Below are positions 11,890 to 25,200 of a stretch of 64,000 nt of DNA, one piece after another. The stretch is from Ornithodoros turicata. Taxonomy: Eukaryota > Arthropoda > Arachnida > Ixodida > Argasidae. How positions within the stretch are numbered: position 1 is the stretch's first letter; every line of letters begins with the position of its first letter. Under the pieces are notes generated by a model, which did not search any database, was not told the DNA's origin, and worked only from the letters and a program-made list of their open reading frames with translations. The stretch covers positions 77,871,807 through 77,935,806 of the forward strand of contig NC_088204.1 of NCBI RefSeq assembly GCF_037126465.1, read 5' to 3'. A program made the translations under genes and the position numbers.

Positions 11890-14095
11890 TACAGAAATCT
11901 GCTTTTGCGTGACAGGTGCTTCCAGGAGACTGGAGACATTGGCACTGCTCGCCTTCTCCTGAGAGGAGGGGGTTTCGGTGTCGGATGATTTCCATAGCAA
12001 TATCCGGTCATGGATATCACAGAGCACATCCTTCTTTCAGAATTGAAAGATACGGCTTCAAATAATGAATGTCCCAATTCAATCGCACAATTGCTTAACC
12101 TCCCCTAATACCCAAAGTTGTTGTTTTTTCGAAGTTTTCTAATTAATTTAAGATAATTAGTCATTCAGTAGCTACATATATCGATCACACAATCCAGATC
12201 TCGAGAGCTACAAAAACGAAAACTTCAATGCTGATCTGATTTCTGTCAAAAAAAAAAGAAAAAAAAAGATCCGTGCTCGTTAACTTTAAAGTCCACGTTT
12301 ATTCGCTTCTACTAATATAATCAAATTATTAATGAAATTTAGATTGACTACAGAGCGCACCAAAGAAAGTTCGCCTAGTACATCCGCTAGTTCTGTCGTG
12401 GCGAGACGACCTAGTAGAGAACTATGCTAACAACGGTGAGCTCTTCAAACCATAGGCATCACCGAGTCCTCCTTGGTGTCGCTAACATTACGTTCAATGC
12501 AATAGACCTGTTTGCAAACAAATGACGTCATAGTGTTCGACAGCGTCACCAATTTCGTAGGGTTGAACTACGTTCAAAGCTAGTGGCGAACAAGGAATCG
12601 CCCGAATGCCACGGTGTAGGGGGGATTACGATGCTCTCTGAAAGGGACGCGACCTTCGGTCCTACATTTCTTTCAATAGGAGGCAGAGAACAATCGCCCA
12701 TTCGTGGAACCCAGCTCTACCCTTCCGATCTGTTTCGGTCTGTCTACCAACGTCATGATGACGTTAGCCGGGCAGATTTTTATCATGCTGGCACCCACGT
12801 CAACGATCCCAAATAGGCGCCGGCACATCTGTAGGTAGCCGTGGTGAACACAGCTGCGAGGCATTACCTAACAATTCGCAGTGTTTTGGCACGGTCGACC
12901 AGTGAAAGTAAGAGGGGTGACCAAATGTTACTGACCTGTTATGCTGCGCAGTGATAACCCTGGCAAATGTCTTTTACGTTTGGAACGTGAATGGGGCCTC
13001 TAGTTTACTACGCTCTCGGTCTCAATCATAATTACTAAAGTATGGTTGTTGTTGTAGTCTTTATATAACTCAGACAGTAGTCCGGGTCATAGTAACTGTA
13101 TGTCTACGCAACAGTCACTTTTATGTCTCACTGTTGCCGAAAGCACCACACACATTGAGTCGATCCAGTGACCGAATGATTTCTGACATAATGGCGGCTG
13201 AAACGGTGCAAAAATCCTGATCCGGCATAATGGCAACGATAAACCTCGCAAATCTCAAGCGACTTCTAGTCGTTCCCTATGTTGTTCCAATAAACCAGGT
13301 GCCAGTGTAACACTGACCGTCTGTTTCCGCTGGAGTTCAAGTGAAGCCATTCACACTCTACTTGCACGCTATGAATGTTCCATCAAGGATCCTTACTTCG
13401 CTGGCCCACGTTCTTGCACCACATAGAGCTGTCCTTTTGGTCACGCAGAGCACGAGATTCAGCAAACGATGCTGGAGACCTGTGGAGTACCACTTCGAAA
13501 AACTTCCTCAAAAGCACGCATAGGTCGGGCTCAAACTGAGGTGCTATTGGTTTGTCTATGGCCAAGTCCAGTCCACAAACGCTCTGCCCTAAAAGCACTT
13601 GTAATGCGTTTGGACGGTGTAGAACTTCGGTCCTGACTTTGAGGCGTCTCAGTATTACATTTCACTTCATTACCAGCGGGTAGCAGCCATGGGGTTGGGT
13701 TTCGCCCCGCTCTTTGGCGATTAACATCCCCCCCCACACACACACACATTATCACTTCAATAAAGTTGTGGTTCTTTATTGTACTATTCTTCTGCCATCA
13801 AAGAAGACCATACAGAGCTACAAGTAGATAATTATAGCGTGCTAATTCAGATCTACATTCCCAATTTATTCATCCAACATCGTCCTTTCCTTTTACTCAT
13901 TTTCTTTCTCCTCGTTGTTGCGAATTTAAACCCTCACAAAGTATTTTCGCTTTCCTTCCCTATCTAAAGAGAGAGGGATGTGCCATGGTCGGCCGCGCGT
14001 TCCACTGTGCTCGTTACATAAATGCGGGTGTTGGACAATGTTGTCGCTGGTTTCATGAAAGAGGGTCACAGCTGTCTTCGCTTTCCGCGACCCCC
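11890..14095. other. upstream region of unit 1
   Basis: Duplicate of 37.8-40.48 kb. It contains no supportable gene. Position 13507-13514 (CTCAAAAG) is the empty site of a hAT-type MITE present in the unit 2 copy. Confidence 0.6.
14065..14075 (+). promoter_or_regulatory. GTCACAGCTGT motif upstream of unit 1
   Basis: An E-box-containing motif sits about 30 bases before the TATA-like box. The unit 2 promoter has GTCACAGGTGT at the equivalent place (40454-40464). The unit 3 leader and the orphan leader carry a full palindrome GTCACAGCTGTGAC. The function is an inference from recurrence. Confidence 0.4.
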
Positions 14096-14104
14096 TTTTA
14101 AATT
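14096..14104 (+). promoter_or_regulatory. TATA-like box of unit 1
   Basis: TTTTAAATT lies after a C-run, about 55-60 bases before the ATG. The unit 2 promoter has TTTTAAGG at the same spacing (40487-40494). Confidence 0.5.
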
Positions 14105-14157
14105 ACCGCGTATCCCTTAAATTGGCGAGTTGAACCACGACACAGACAGACATCGTT

Positions 14158-14440
14158 ATGGCGCTGCCCCTTCGCTACGTCGTACTGCTAGTAGCAGTAC
14201 TATGCGTACTACTTCCCTTGGAAGTTGACGGAGCAAAGAAACCCAATAAACCGCAGAAGAAGAAGCCACCGGGAAAGTCCATGATGAAGCCACCGGGAAA
14301 GTCCATGAAGATGCCACCAGGAAAGTCCATGAATAAGCCACCGGGAAAGTCCATGAATAAGCCACCAGGAAAGTCCATGATGAAGCCACCAGGAAAGTCC
14401 ATGATGAAGCCACCAGGTATGTCCATGATGAAGAGCAAAG
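14158..14440 (+). CDS. unit 1 exon 1: signal peptide and KPPGKSMM repeats
   Basis: 94 codons plus one base, ending AAAG|GTATCT (phase 1). Residues 1-25 form a signal peptide: MALPLR, a hydrophobic core, and a likely cleavage near VDG-A. The mature start is basic (KKPNKPQKKK) and is followed by seven 8-residue repeats of the type PPGKSMMK. The 24-nt repeats explain open frames on the opposite strand. The ATG was chosen because the same ATG opens the unit 2 exon and a signal peptide follows at once. The donor and the next 30 intron bases are almost identical to unit 2. Confidence 0.85.
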
Positions 14441-17400
14441 GTATCTACACGTTTATTTTCTTCTGTGGTCCCGTCATACAATAATTACTTCCCAACAGGC
14501 TTTTAGCTACGCGTGTCCCACAACTCAGATAAGACTTGTCTGTACCAGGACAACGGACTTGGGGGTTCGTTGAGAAAGAGAGAAGAAGAATAAAGAAGAG
14601 AGAGGAGACAACAGAGCTAGTTGCGCCTCAGATGCGTCACAGACATACTACTTTCAGTATCATGTCATGTGTATCAAAGTAGCACAGAAGTTATTTTTAA
14701 CACTTTTTTTGTATAAAAATGCTAAGCAGGCCAGTAAGATGCACCATAAGAATTAATTCACCCCATAGAGTCATAATTATTGCAGAAATTGAATTTAACG
14801 TAAGCAGCAAAACGCGACCGTGCGCAAGGGCGATGGAGAGCAGTACCAGTCTGTGATCTGCGCGGGACCTTGCGCTTACGTTACCGGAGCCACGCTTGCT
14901 GATTGGTCCAGATAAATGTCTGCCACTCGGCTGTCCGGGGTTCTGAAAAAGCATTGCTCCTGGCTCTGGCCGCTCCTTCTATCCCCATTTCTCCAGGGAA
15001 CTGGGAAATCTGGTTTACGGCGGCAAAGGGACAGGGCGCTGACGCCTACTGACTAGCGAACCAGAAGGAGTTGCCCCTGTAACGTCATCGGTGACGTGAG
15101 ATCATACTTCTCCTCCTCGTTATACCCAGAGTGGTGAGTTAAGGGTGAACGCACGGAACCACGACTATGAGTTTGTGTGTGTGTGTGTTCTTTGTTTTTT
15201 TTCTGGGAAACAAATTGCACACCTTGTGGGAAATGTGGCACGTCTGGCGGGATATAATCCCAGATTTGTCAAGCAACAGTTATCTAGGCTACCGACCACC
15301 TTGCTGCTCATGATCACGAGCTACTACTATACTAGAGACATCCGCAAACCTCCCTGCGGATAGCTCATTTCCTCAGTCAACGAGGTATTTTCGTCCGGAC
15401 AAGACAAGGCGACACAGAGCAATTCCCCATCTCTCAGGGGGTACCACAAGGAAGCGTCCGAAGTCCGCTCCTCTTTAATGCCGTTGTGGCGGGCATTGGA
15501 ACCTGCATTCAGCGGAAAGTCAACTTGTCCCTGTATGCCGATGACATCTGTATTTGGACTACAGGCACTTTCCGTCCAGCACTCCGTCAGCGTCTTCAGC
15601 GCATGTTAGATGACATTCGCCTCTATTTACTCCAGGGAGGGATGGAGATATCCGTAGAGAAAAGCGCTGTTCTAGCCTTCACGCCCAAAGACATGCATAG
15701 ATATCGCCTGTATATTGGTGGAAGCCGTCTGGAGCAGGTGACACATCACAAGTTCCTCGGCGTGACTCTATCATGGAATTTGTCATGGAAGCGCCACATA
15801 GACGTCATTGAAAAAAAAGTCCAACGCTGGGTCAACGTGATTCGTCACCTTGCAGGTATGAGATGGGGGCGAGACGAGAAGGATCTCCTCATGCTGCACA
15901 ATGCCCTGGTTCGTGGCTCAGTGATGTACAGCCTTCCCGTCCTGCACGGACTTCCTCAGACACTGATTCAAAGGATTCGAGCTCTGCTTGCGCGCAGTCT
16001 TCGCGTATGTCTAGGGGTCCCGCGATGCGCTGAAACCCGTATAGTAGTGGCTGAGGCCAGGGACATCCCCATTGAGGTTCTCCGCACACGGGAAACTGCA
16101 CGCCACTATCTGCGCCTCCGTGCCCATCATAACCATCACCCTCTGATTCGCAGGCTTCACGCTAGACGGAACGGGACGATTCATGCTGCTGTGACATCAT
16201 TCAGACCTCATATCCCCAAATTCATAGTCGACCCGACGGCACCCAAAGTGCCTCCATGGACGTTGCCATCGCCGCCTGTCATTGTCTCCATCCCTGGCCT
16301 CAAGAACAACAAATAGAGCTATCCTGATTTTATTCTTATGCAACTTACCCTTGACTTCATCGAGGCTCAATACCGCAACAGTATCGCTTTATACACGAAT
16401 GGATCGTCGACCAGGGACACTTCATCTTCAGCCTTTGCCATTCCATCGGAGTCTGTTACACGTGGGTGTCGTCTATCTCACCGTACCTCATCGACATCCG
16501 CTGAACTTTATGCTATCTTGTTATTTTTGACATATGCAGAAGACTGCGAACCGCGGCACTGGGTAATCTACACCGACTCCAAAGCAGCTCTCCTGTGCAT
16601 TAAAAACATGGGCATCCGCGGTTCCCTTTCCTCAGTGGTGATAGACATCCTGTGCGCCCTGACGTCCCTACAAGATCGCTTCCACTACGTTGCCTTTCAG
16701 TGGGTTCCAGGGCATTGCGGAATAACTGGGAACCACGAGGCCGACGCTGCCGCTGCCGCTGCACACCAACAACGGCCTTCTATGCCCATTATACTCTCGA
16801 GAGGAGACAGAAGATCCCTCCTCAGGCATTTGTCCGCTTCCTGGTATACCCTGCAGTGGCAACACGACATTCCAACTATGTCCTCTTTGGGAAGTATAGA
16901 CCCAACGCTGTCATACCGGTTGCCTGCAAAGTTTCCTCGTCCTCTGAAGTCGCTCATCCACAGGCTACGTCTGAATGTGGCCTTCACTCCGTCCTATCGA
17001 TACCAGCTAGGCTGTGAGGCTAGCCCTATGTGCAACGAGTGTGGTGTACTTGCCAACGTTGAGCACATACTCCTCCGCTGCCGGACTCATATCAACGAGA
17101 GGCGTACACTGCAGTCACAGCTTGCCACCCTTGGCTGCCGCCCCTTCAACTTGTCGACCATCCTTGGTCCTTGGGACACCGCGGCCACTCCAGGGCGGCC
17201 TTACGTCATGTGGTTGACTTCTTTGAGGCGACAGGCCTAGAGCACTCATTATGACCCCAGCAGCGCCCTCGGACATTCCCACCATCACGATCACTTTCAG
17301 CATCGTCATCGCCACTTCGATCATTCCCGTCATCTCTCATCGTCATTACTCATCGTTGTCATCACTCATATTAGACCCCCTAGCTATGGGGTAGCGTTCC

Positions 17401-19165
17401 ACTCCTAGAGTGGAAAACCTCCCCACTTCATCATCAGAATATATATGTTGTTGTTGTTGTTTATATTTTATATGCCGTTTATATATATTTTCAAATGTTT
17501 TATTTATCAACATGTTCGTGTAGGTCCTTGCATCAACATCACCATCTCCAACCTTTTCAACATGGGGAAGGTAAGTGCTTTTCGTTGCACTTTGAGCAAC
17601 GTAACAAACAATCCGGTCATAAAACCGTAGAAAACGATCGGCTGCGTCTCCTGACGAACGTGCATCTGCACTCTTCATCCTCTATCCTCCATCCGTCCCT
17701 CCTTTCTTTTTCTTCTTTTCTTGTGGCTATATTCGAGACAACGCACACTTCTGTGTGGCCAAAACCGGCGAGTCGATCCTGCCATTATCCCCCTTCCCCC
17801 GTCGAGACTGGGAGGTACCCGGGTTCGAATCCCGGTGCCGGCTGTGCTGTCTGGGGTTTTTCCTGGGTTTTCCTCAGACGCTTTCAGACATATGTCGGCA
17901 CAGTTCCCTTAGAAGTCGGCCCAGGACGCACATTCCCCCAGGGCGTGAGTCGTGACGTTGCCCACATACGTGAGGCCGACAACGGCAAGCCCTATCGCCA
18001 TCACCACCACCACCACCCCCTTCCCCGGCGCTCTTTGCATGTGGAGAGGGCTTTTTAAAGGTGTGAGGGTCAGAGCCTTGCGCGTGCTCTGTAGGTCACC
18101 TGCGCTCATCGTTCTTTCGCAGGAGCACATTTTATTCGTTGCAGAAGGCGTCGCAGCGAAAAGCAAAAAAGAAAAAAATATGGGGGGCGACTTCCATGCT
18201 TCTTTAACGTGCACTGGAAAATCACAGCATGCGGCTGTCCATCCCTTGTGGAGGATGCCGTGCCTGAATAACTTGTACAATGTGACCAAAGTTGGCGCAA
18301 ACCTCGGCTTCAGTAGGGGTATATGCCTTATGAAACTGACCTGGCCGTGGCCGATCATGTTTCAGTCAGCTGTGCAAGAGCCTACATGCCGTATAACCTT
18401 TGCCACGAAGCGACTGTGTGTTGTCATTTCAAATGCCGTTCTAAAAATTTCTTCCAGTGTATGAAAAACAGCTTGGAGTTCTGCCCGAAGAATAACGTAA
18501 GTTATCTACCATACTACGAGACGACATAAGAGTTACAGTCAGAGAGTTATATTATATCTCCGACAGCGATGGGTGTCGTCGGCGCATTGAGAGTGGGGCA
18601 TTGAGAGTGGGGCATACGAGAAGGGTGGTGGATTCCAGGTTGACGGGGAAGTCGATGTACATGTTTTGTTAACACGGATATTTCGCGTGTTTGCTTTAAA
18701 AGCATGCAAATGTGTTCCAAGGTTTAAAAACAATTGTTAAAGCGCCATTGATAGCAAGGATGAATATACTAACGATGTCCTTTTAGACTGCCGCTATTAT
18801 CTGGCGCACTTGTGATGGCGTGTGGCGGCGGTTGTGTGGCGGCTTCTTCCGAATAATTTTTGCGCCTCGAAGCGATTCTTTCAGAAGCCATCCCTATGCT
18901 TCTCAGGAACAGGATTGGGCAGTAAAAGTAGTACTTTTGTATTATGGGTACTATAACTGTAATCCTCTTGATAATTTGCATTATGTGTCGTAATACTCGT
19001 GCTTTGAATGTATCTGTATCTGAATTATAATATACAAAAAGAAGCATTAGTTGTATTATAATACTCTTGAAGGCGTAATATTTACCGGGATTGTCATCGT
19101 TGCACTTTAGCAATAAATGTCCTGTGCCCCACGGACCTTTGGGTAGAAGTATCTGTATCTGCTTA

Positions 19166-19208
<43 letters not shown>

Positions 19209-22200
19209 CTTAAGTAAAGTTAGGAACGTTCAAACCGAACCTAAAATCTGACAAGTTCCTGTTTAAATATGGCATGGTCAAAAAGGATGACTAGCGACCG
19301 TGGAACGATGTTCTTTTCCCGGATGGCTAATGGGAAAAAAACGAGTCGGAATACTGAGCTGTTCTGTAAAGAAGTGGCTGAATTTTTACCATAACTTTTT
19401 ACTTGGGCTGAAGTTCCTGGCTGAAGTATACTGTAAGGCTGAAGTACCTTACCTAAAAGCGGTAGCTAGTTGCAGACTTCCAGTTACGACTTATTGTTGT
19501 AGAAAGTAACTAATTATGTCAAAAAGTAACTAATTACAGTTACGAGTAACTTGTGTGTCAGACTAAAAGCATAATTCGCGACGTGCGACGTTGATGCACC
19601 GTCACGTCGCAAGGGGTGGTCCCCAAATTGTGGCATTCGTATCGTCGTTAGTGAGGACGTGGTGCTCCACGTGAGCATTATCCACCATGTCTTTCCAGTC
19701 CATTAACTGGTGTTCGCCCGATCTGTTCACAATGCACGAAGTATGACGACGTTCATCATTATTCAGTACGAAGTTCTTGTAGCATTGTGTTTCTCTTGCA
19801 GCAAGGAGTAGTAGTAGGTGTGGCACGGTTGCTCCGGGTAAGCCTTTGACTCTTGCATTTACGCATTTCTATGCTAATCCCGCCATAGTCGAAAAGTGAT
19901 ACTGTTGTGGTCTAGATTGTAATGTAAAAAAATTCCATACGTAAACGACAAAGAAATAAATCTAAATAATTTAAGGTTGTGTGACATCGTTATATAAAAG
20001 GGGCACAAAGACGTCTGCGCTCGAGTTCTACCAGAGCTTGTAGCAGAGAGAAATTTTCATGCGGCATCATGCAGATCAGATATTGAAGCGGTCAATTTGT
20101 AGCGGTGTACATTACTTCTAAAAATACTGATCCACTAATAGCTAGTAAGCAGGAGCTTGTTATTTGCGCGCTAACGTGCAATCAGTAAAGTACGTTGCTG
20201 ATGCCTCCTCTGCTACTGGTTTGTCTCCTCTTAATGTCCTCAGATAAGGCAATCGCAAAGAGGGGCGATAGAGAAATGACAGACGCAAGAGGCAGACAGC
20301 ATTTCAGCGCTTTCTGTGTTGTGTAGTAGCACAGTAGCGTGGTAATTTACTGGTAGTTCTAGTAAAACGTACGCTGTCACGTTTGCGCATGAAAGGGATA
20401 GCGTTGGTGGTTCTGCGAAATGCGCAAAGCTCTGCTTGTGTCCTGCGCGTGCGCAGAACCACCAATGCTATCCTTTTCGTACGCAAAGGCGACAGCATAC
20501 GATGCACTGAAACTCTGTAATACCCGTTAGTCCGGTCGTAAGGCAATACAGGACGTCATTGCAGCACAGAAGACAACAGTAAGCTTTAGATTACCGTACG
20601 CTATCCCCTGTGAGTACGTTTGTGATAGCGTTGGTGGTTCTGCGCACGCGCAGAGCATAAACAGAGCTTTGCACATTGTGTGGACCCACCAAGCTGTCCC
20701 TTTACTTACGCGAGAGCGGCATCGTACGATACGATAAAACTCGCTAATAATTTTTCACTTCACTAATGATTATCCAACATAGACATAGGGGGCGCGGTGG
20801 TGATGGAATAGCTCTTAACGATATTGTCGTCGGCCCATTGTAAAGCGCTAGCCAATAACAGGAGAACTGTTATTTATTTTTCCTTTTTCTGTAGTGTCTA
20901 TTTAAAGGATTGAGTACTGCCAAGCCTGGAGACTTCTGCGTTGCCCTCACACTGCTGCTGGAAGACCTCCTCGTCATTGTACACCGCTTGTTAAACCTTC
21001 CAAATAGTATGTGGAATTTTGTACTTTCACAGAAAACTATATTTGTGTTCAGCTTAAAAAGAAGCAGAAATCTAGTGTGTCAACTACATACACCGTTAGA
21101 GATAGGGAGACGCACTAGCGCGCCAGGAGAAATACCTCAGCGCCACCGCACAGTATAGTGTCATGTGGCCAATCTATACGGAAGCAGACTGAGTACGATG
21201 GATTATATTATCTGGTGGAGGAGCGACCGTGACCTCTCTTTGTCCAGCCATCCTATCTGCAGCGCAGTAATATTTTGAGAGCTGACGGACTAGATTGCTT
21301 TTCCTCCTTAAGTTGAACAAGACTATAGAGGAAACTATATATGCATTCAACAGAAGAACGGTACAAAATGTTGGTAGCCTCCCGACCATAACAGAGTCAT
21401 TCCACCAAAGAAATTATGCTGCAGTGCCACCAGGTGCTGCATTTTGGTCTCCCCTGTAGTTTCGGTTTTCGTGCACTACTTGTTGCGACGTAGTGTGATG
21501 CGTCTATGGCTATAGGTGCCAATAGGAGCAAGCATAGGGATGGGATGAAACCTTCCGTTCTTAAGTAGAGGAAGACTAAAAAGATTTAGTAGTTGCCTGG
21601 CCGAGAGGAGAGGGCTAATTTGTCTATTGTTGATATCCCCGCTGCCACGCTGAAGACTGGGAACTGAATCCTACCACTGGCGTTCGCTAAACAGCCAATG
21701 GTGCAACACAGTCTAGTTGATCTGAACCGAGCGTGGCAGGGAAGAACGTATAGACGACAAACTGCAGACTCTCAACTAGCGAATTTAATAGAATAAATAC
21801 ATTTGAACGGTCCGGGGCAGGATGCGACACCTCGCTTTCGTTTCCACGTCAGTTAATTTAGATGGCAAGCGCGCCTCTCCATGCTTTGATAGAACCAGCA
21901 AGACCTGATGACTCAGCAAGAAATGGCGCCTGTAAAGGAGTATTGACACAGTTCTGAAGTCTTGAGCAGGATACGTCCAGATGCCTGAATAAAAAGGCGA
22001 AGGAAACATATGGAACGTCTCTTGCAGGCAAGCCATCAGGACACCTGTTGGCACACTGCCAAAGATGCGGATGCTCCCCTTCATTTACTACTACACGCAT
22101 AATGTCAAAAAGAAATTTCAAATCAGTCAGAGTGATAAAGGAAGTAAACCTTTTTACATCTACTTATCGGGACTTCAAAACTGTGTTAACACTCCTTAAC

Positions 22201-25200
22201 TGCTGATATATCATGTCTCGCTGCTTCTAGAGAAAAATAGTCATCGCACGTGCTGTCTAGGTTATTTTATGTGGGAACTACTGCGGGGACGACCATCTGG
22301 GGACTATGCAATTTCCCGAACATGCCAGCAAATATTTGGTGAAATCGGCTCTTCCTATTGGAAAACCCATACACGGGCCCCATAGGGCAGAAGCAATGGG
22401 CTATTACCACAGCGCTAATATGCTTCCTGTATGACTCTGGGCTCCTGGACTGCCTCTGAGCGATCGTGTACTCATGCCCCCCTGCTGCCCATGTGCCGCT
22501 AGCGTCTTTCTCGTTTTCTGGTTCTGTTTTCTTTTTCTTTTTTTTTACAAGGAATAGCAAGTCGGCTTCTGCCTGTCTGACCTTTCCTTTTTACCTGCCT
22601 CTTTTCTTTCGTAATAATCATATCCTCCCATACACGGGAATTTTTTCTCGATTAAAGTGTGCCCCATTTTTAACCGCGCCCGTTGAAATCGCTTCTGGAC
22701 CCCTCTTTTGTGTTTCCAGTACATCCTTGCGTTTGGTTTCCACACGGTCCTCACAAAGGAACATCCACCAATGATGGGCCTACCATTCGGTGCGCGTTCA
22801 TGGCATCGATACCGAAGGTCATGTACAGTGGTGAAGGGCGTCATGTCTCTCCACACAACACTCTTGCCACCGCTCACCGTTGTGCAACGTGTATTATTTT
22901 CGTGCAACTTTAGTACCTCGTTTAAATATTTTATTGAGAAACCCGTTCGCTTGCCAGACGTATAGAACTTGTTTGTGTTCCGGAACACGTCTTCTGTCAA
23001 AGAAACACGAGAAAAAAATTGTTTCATAGTCTCTATGAGAGCAGTTCCTTCAGTCACGCTCAAGTGAGAGCTTGGGCAAATTACACCTCAGCTCAATGAA
23101 ACAACGCAGTGTATGGGACGCAACCATTTTACAAGTATTATATCTTCATTCCTTCATTCCAGAGGCACTACTAGCACACTAACTAGCATCATCCTTTGTG
23201 CAGGATTGCGTGTGGCACTTGTCATAACTGGGGGGGGGGGGCGCACAGTAGATTTTTCGAACATGAATCGAACACGAATAATTGGGGCCGAATACGAATC
23301 GAATATCGAACCACCGGCATACAGTATGTGGGTATGCACACAGGGCAGTAGACAAGAGCATTTGTGAACAGTTCTATTTTCCTGAACTGAAAGACTGGCA
23401 TGACGTAAGAAAAGAATGGAATGAGTAATGCCTGCAATAACCAGTAAGTGACAGAAGCCCTTTTCTGGTGCTCAAACTTCACACAAAGACTGGAAAAGTT
23501 CGAAACCTGATGAGGTACAAGTTGCAGGTTCACAACTCATAAGGCAAGAAGACAAGTTGTTCTGTGTGGTCAGGTAACAGAGGTTCCCTTTGTGCCCCTC
23601 TCACTTGGCACTCAGGTAGCTGGAATTGCCAGGTAAGAGTAGCAAGGTGTGGATGACTGTATTGGCAAGTCGTCTGCGACCTGTGACAAGGACTCAAGTC
23701 CCATTTTAGCAGCATATCATTTGCACATGCTTCAATTTCTTTCTCTGGTTCAGTAATCATTTCCTCAGAGCCGACTTTGCCAGGTTGTCAAGTGTGTTCC
23801 GTACCTGTGATGGGGTGGCTGCCATATTGTTTGCACTTTGCTCAGACTCATTGAACCTTTGCACCATATCTCGAGGCAACGTAGATCTGCACGGCAATCG
23901 GTAATTCGGGATAGCCTCCGTTAGTTCCTTGAATCCACGGTTTTCCTGGATACTATATAGTTGGAGGTCAAGGACCCACCGCTGTAAGCCTGCCATCAAT
24001 AGCGCGTTTCTTCTTTGCTGGCAGAAGCTCCAACCCTTGCAGTATGTCATTGAGCATCTCGGGCGCGTTGGCGTTGTTGGTACCCCCTCAGAAGGGCAAG
24101 GTGACGCTTGAGGTGGTTCCTCTCAACATTTGCAACAGGACTTGCATGCATCACACTCCGCAGATGACCGCGGATATCTCCGAAAGCACCTGCAAATGCT
24201 GCTGCGTTATTTGCCGTATCGTAAGCGCCCTGTTGCGCTACGAAGGGCTGAACCTTGTCCTTAGTGTCACACATGTGACATGTCTTGAAAGGGAAGTGAC
24301 ACCGCGTTTACCACAGCGCGGGCAGGAGGGAAAAGGTTGCCATGCTGAAATGCTAATGGCAATTCACTTGGAACAAAAACGAAACTATGGCGAAACCGAA
24401 ACTGCGGAATATTTGGTCCTGTTTTTTCCCCCGGTATGTCCGAACACAGTTTCGAATGTTCGAAAATTATCGAATACTCATTTCTCGAATCAAATACGAA
24501 TAATTCGAATTTGTTATTCGATTCGTATTCGAAATTTCGAATGTTCGCACAACCCTAGTCATAACACTTGTCTAGTTTGGACGATGACGTGCAAGGTGGA
24601 AGCAAAGAAAGCGACCTCTTGTGTCATTTTAATATTCCTGGCAACTTTACAGCTCAGTATTGACAACTATACTTTTCCAATGTAGGTGAAGAGTTTTGGG
24701 GACAGCTCTCAGCCACATGCAGTAGAAACCCGCCTTCATTCGATGATGATGATGATGCTCCAGAGAATCCCAAATGTGGGCCTCCTATCAAGATCACACT
24801 GCCTGAGATAGCTGACATTGGAACCGTAAGTTCCATATTTCTGCCTCCCTTCACATGCACGGCATCTTTCATCACAGACACAGGAACACTCATATTGGGC
24901 GCTCTGCTGTGTCACACTGCAGATAACTGTTGCTAAAGTTCTACTCCAGAGTCGCTCAAAGGCTCAGCATGCATACCATGCATACTATAAATGCTGTCAG
25001 TGGACGTCGCCTCCACGATTTTTCGAAGGAACACGAAATGCTTCATGGTTTACCAGAAACGCTAGGTTATCTCTAGTTTGCTCTACCCTGAAAGATTCCT
25101 TGGGTCAGGGGGGAAGCACGTGGATGAAGGGAAACAGGTGAAATATGACACGTTTTGTGGATATAAGAATTCTTAAATGATCGCTAGAACGGTTGACAAT

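Larger units (their letters stand above)
9955..14660 (+). repeat. segmental duplicate of 35.26-40.8 kb
   Basis: Blocks recur in the same order in both places: CACTGCTGCATGTTCA, the GTGGCAGGTGCTTCCAGG type phrase near 11.9 and 37.8 kb, AATAAAGTTGTGGTTCTTTATTG at 13.76 and 40.13 kb, and then the promoter and first exon of units 1 and 2. Several mobile elements break the match on one side only. Confidence 0.8.

Noticed and set aside
22545..23063. 172-residue minus-strand ORF
   Set aside because: It overlaps a copy of the TTAA-type element family of 56.47 kb and carries no recognisable domain.
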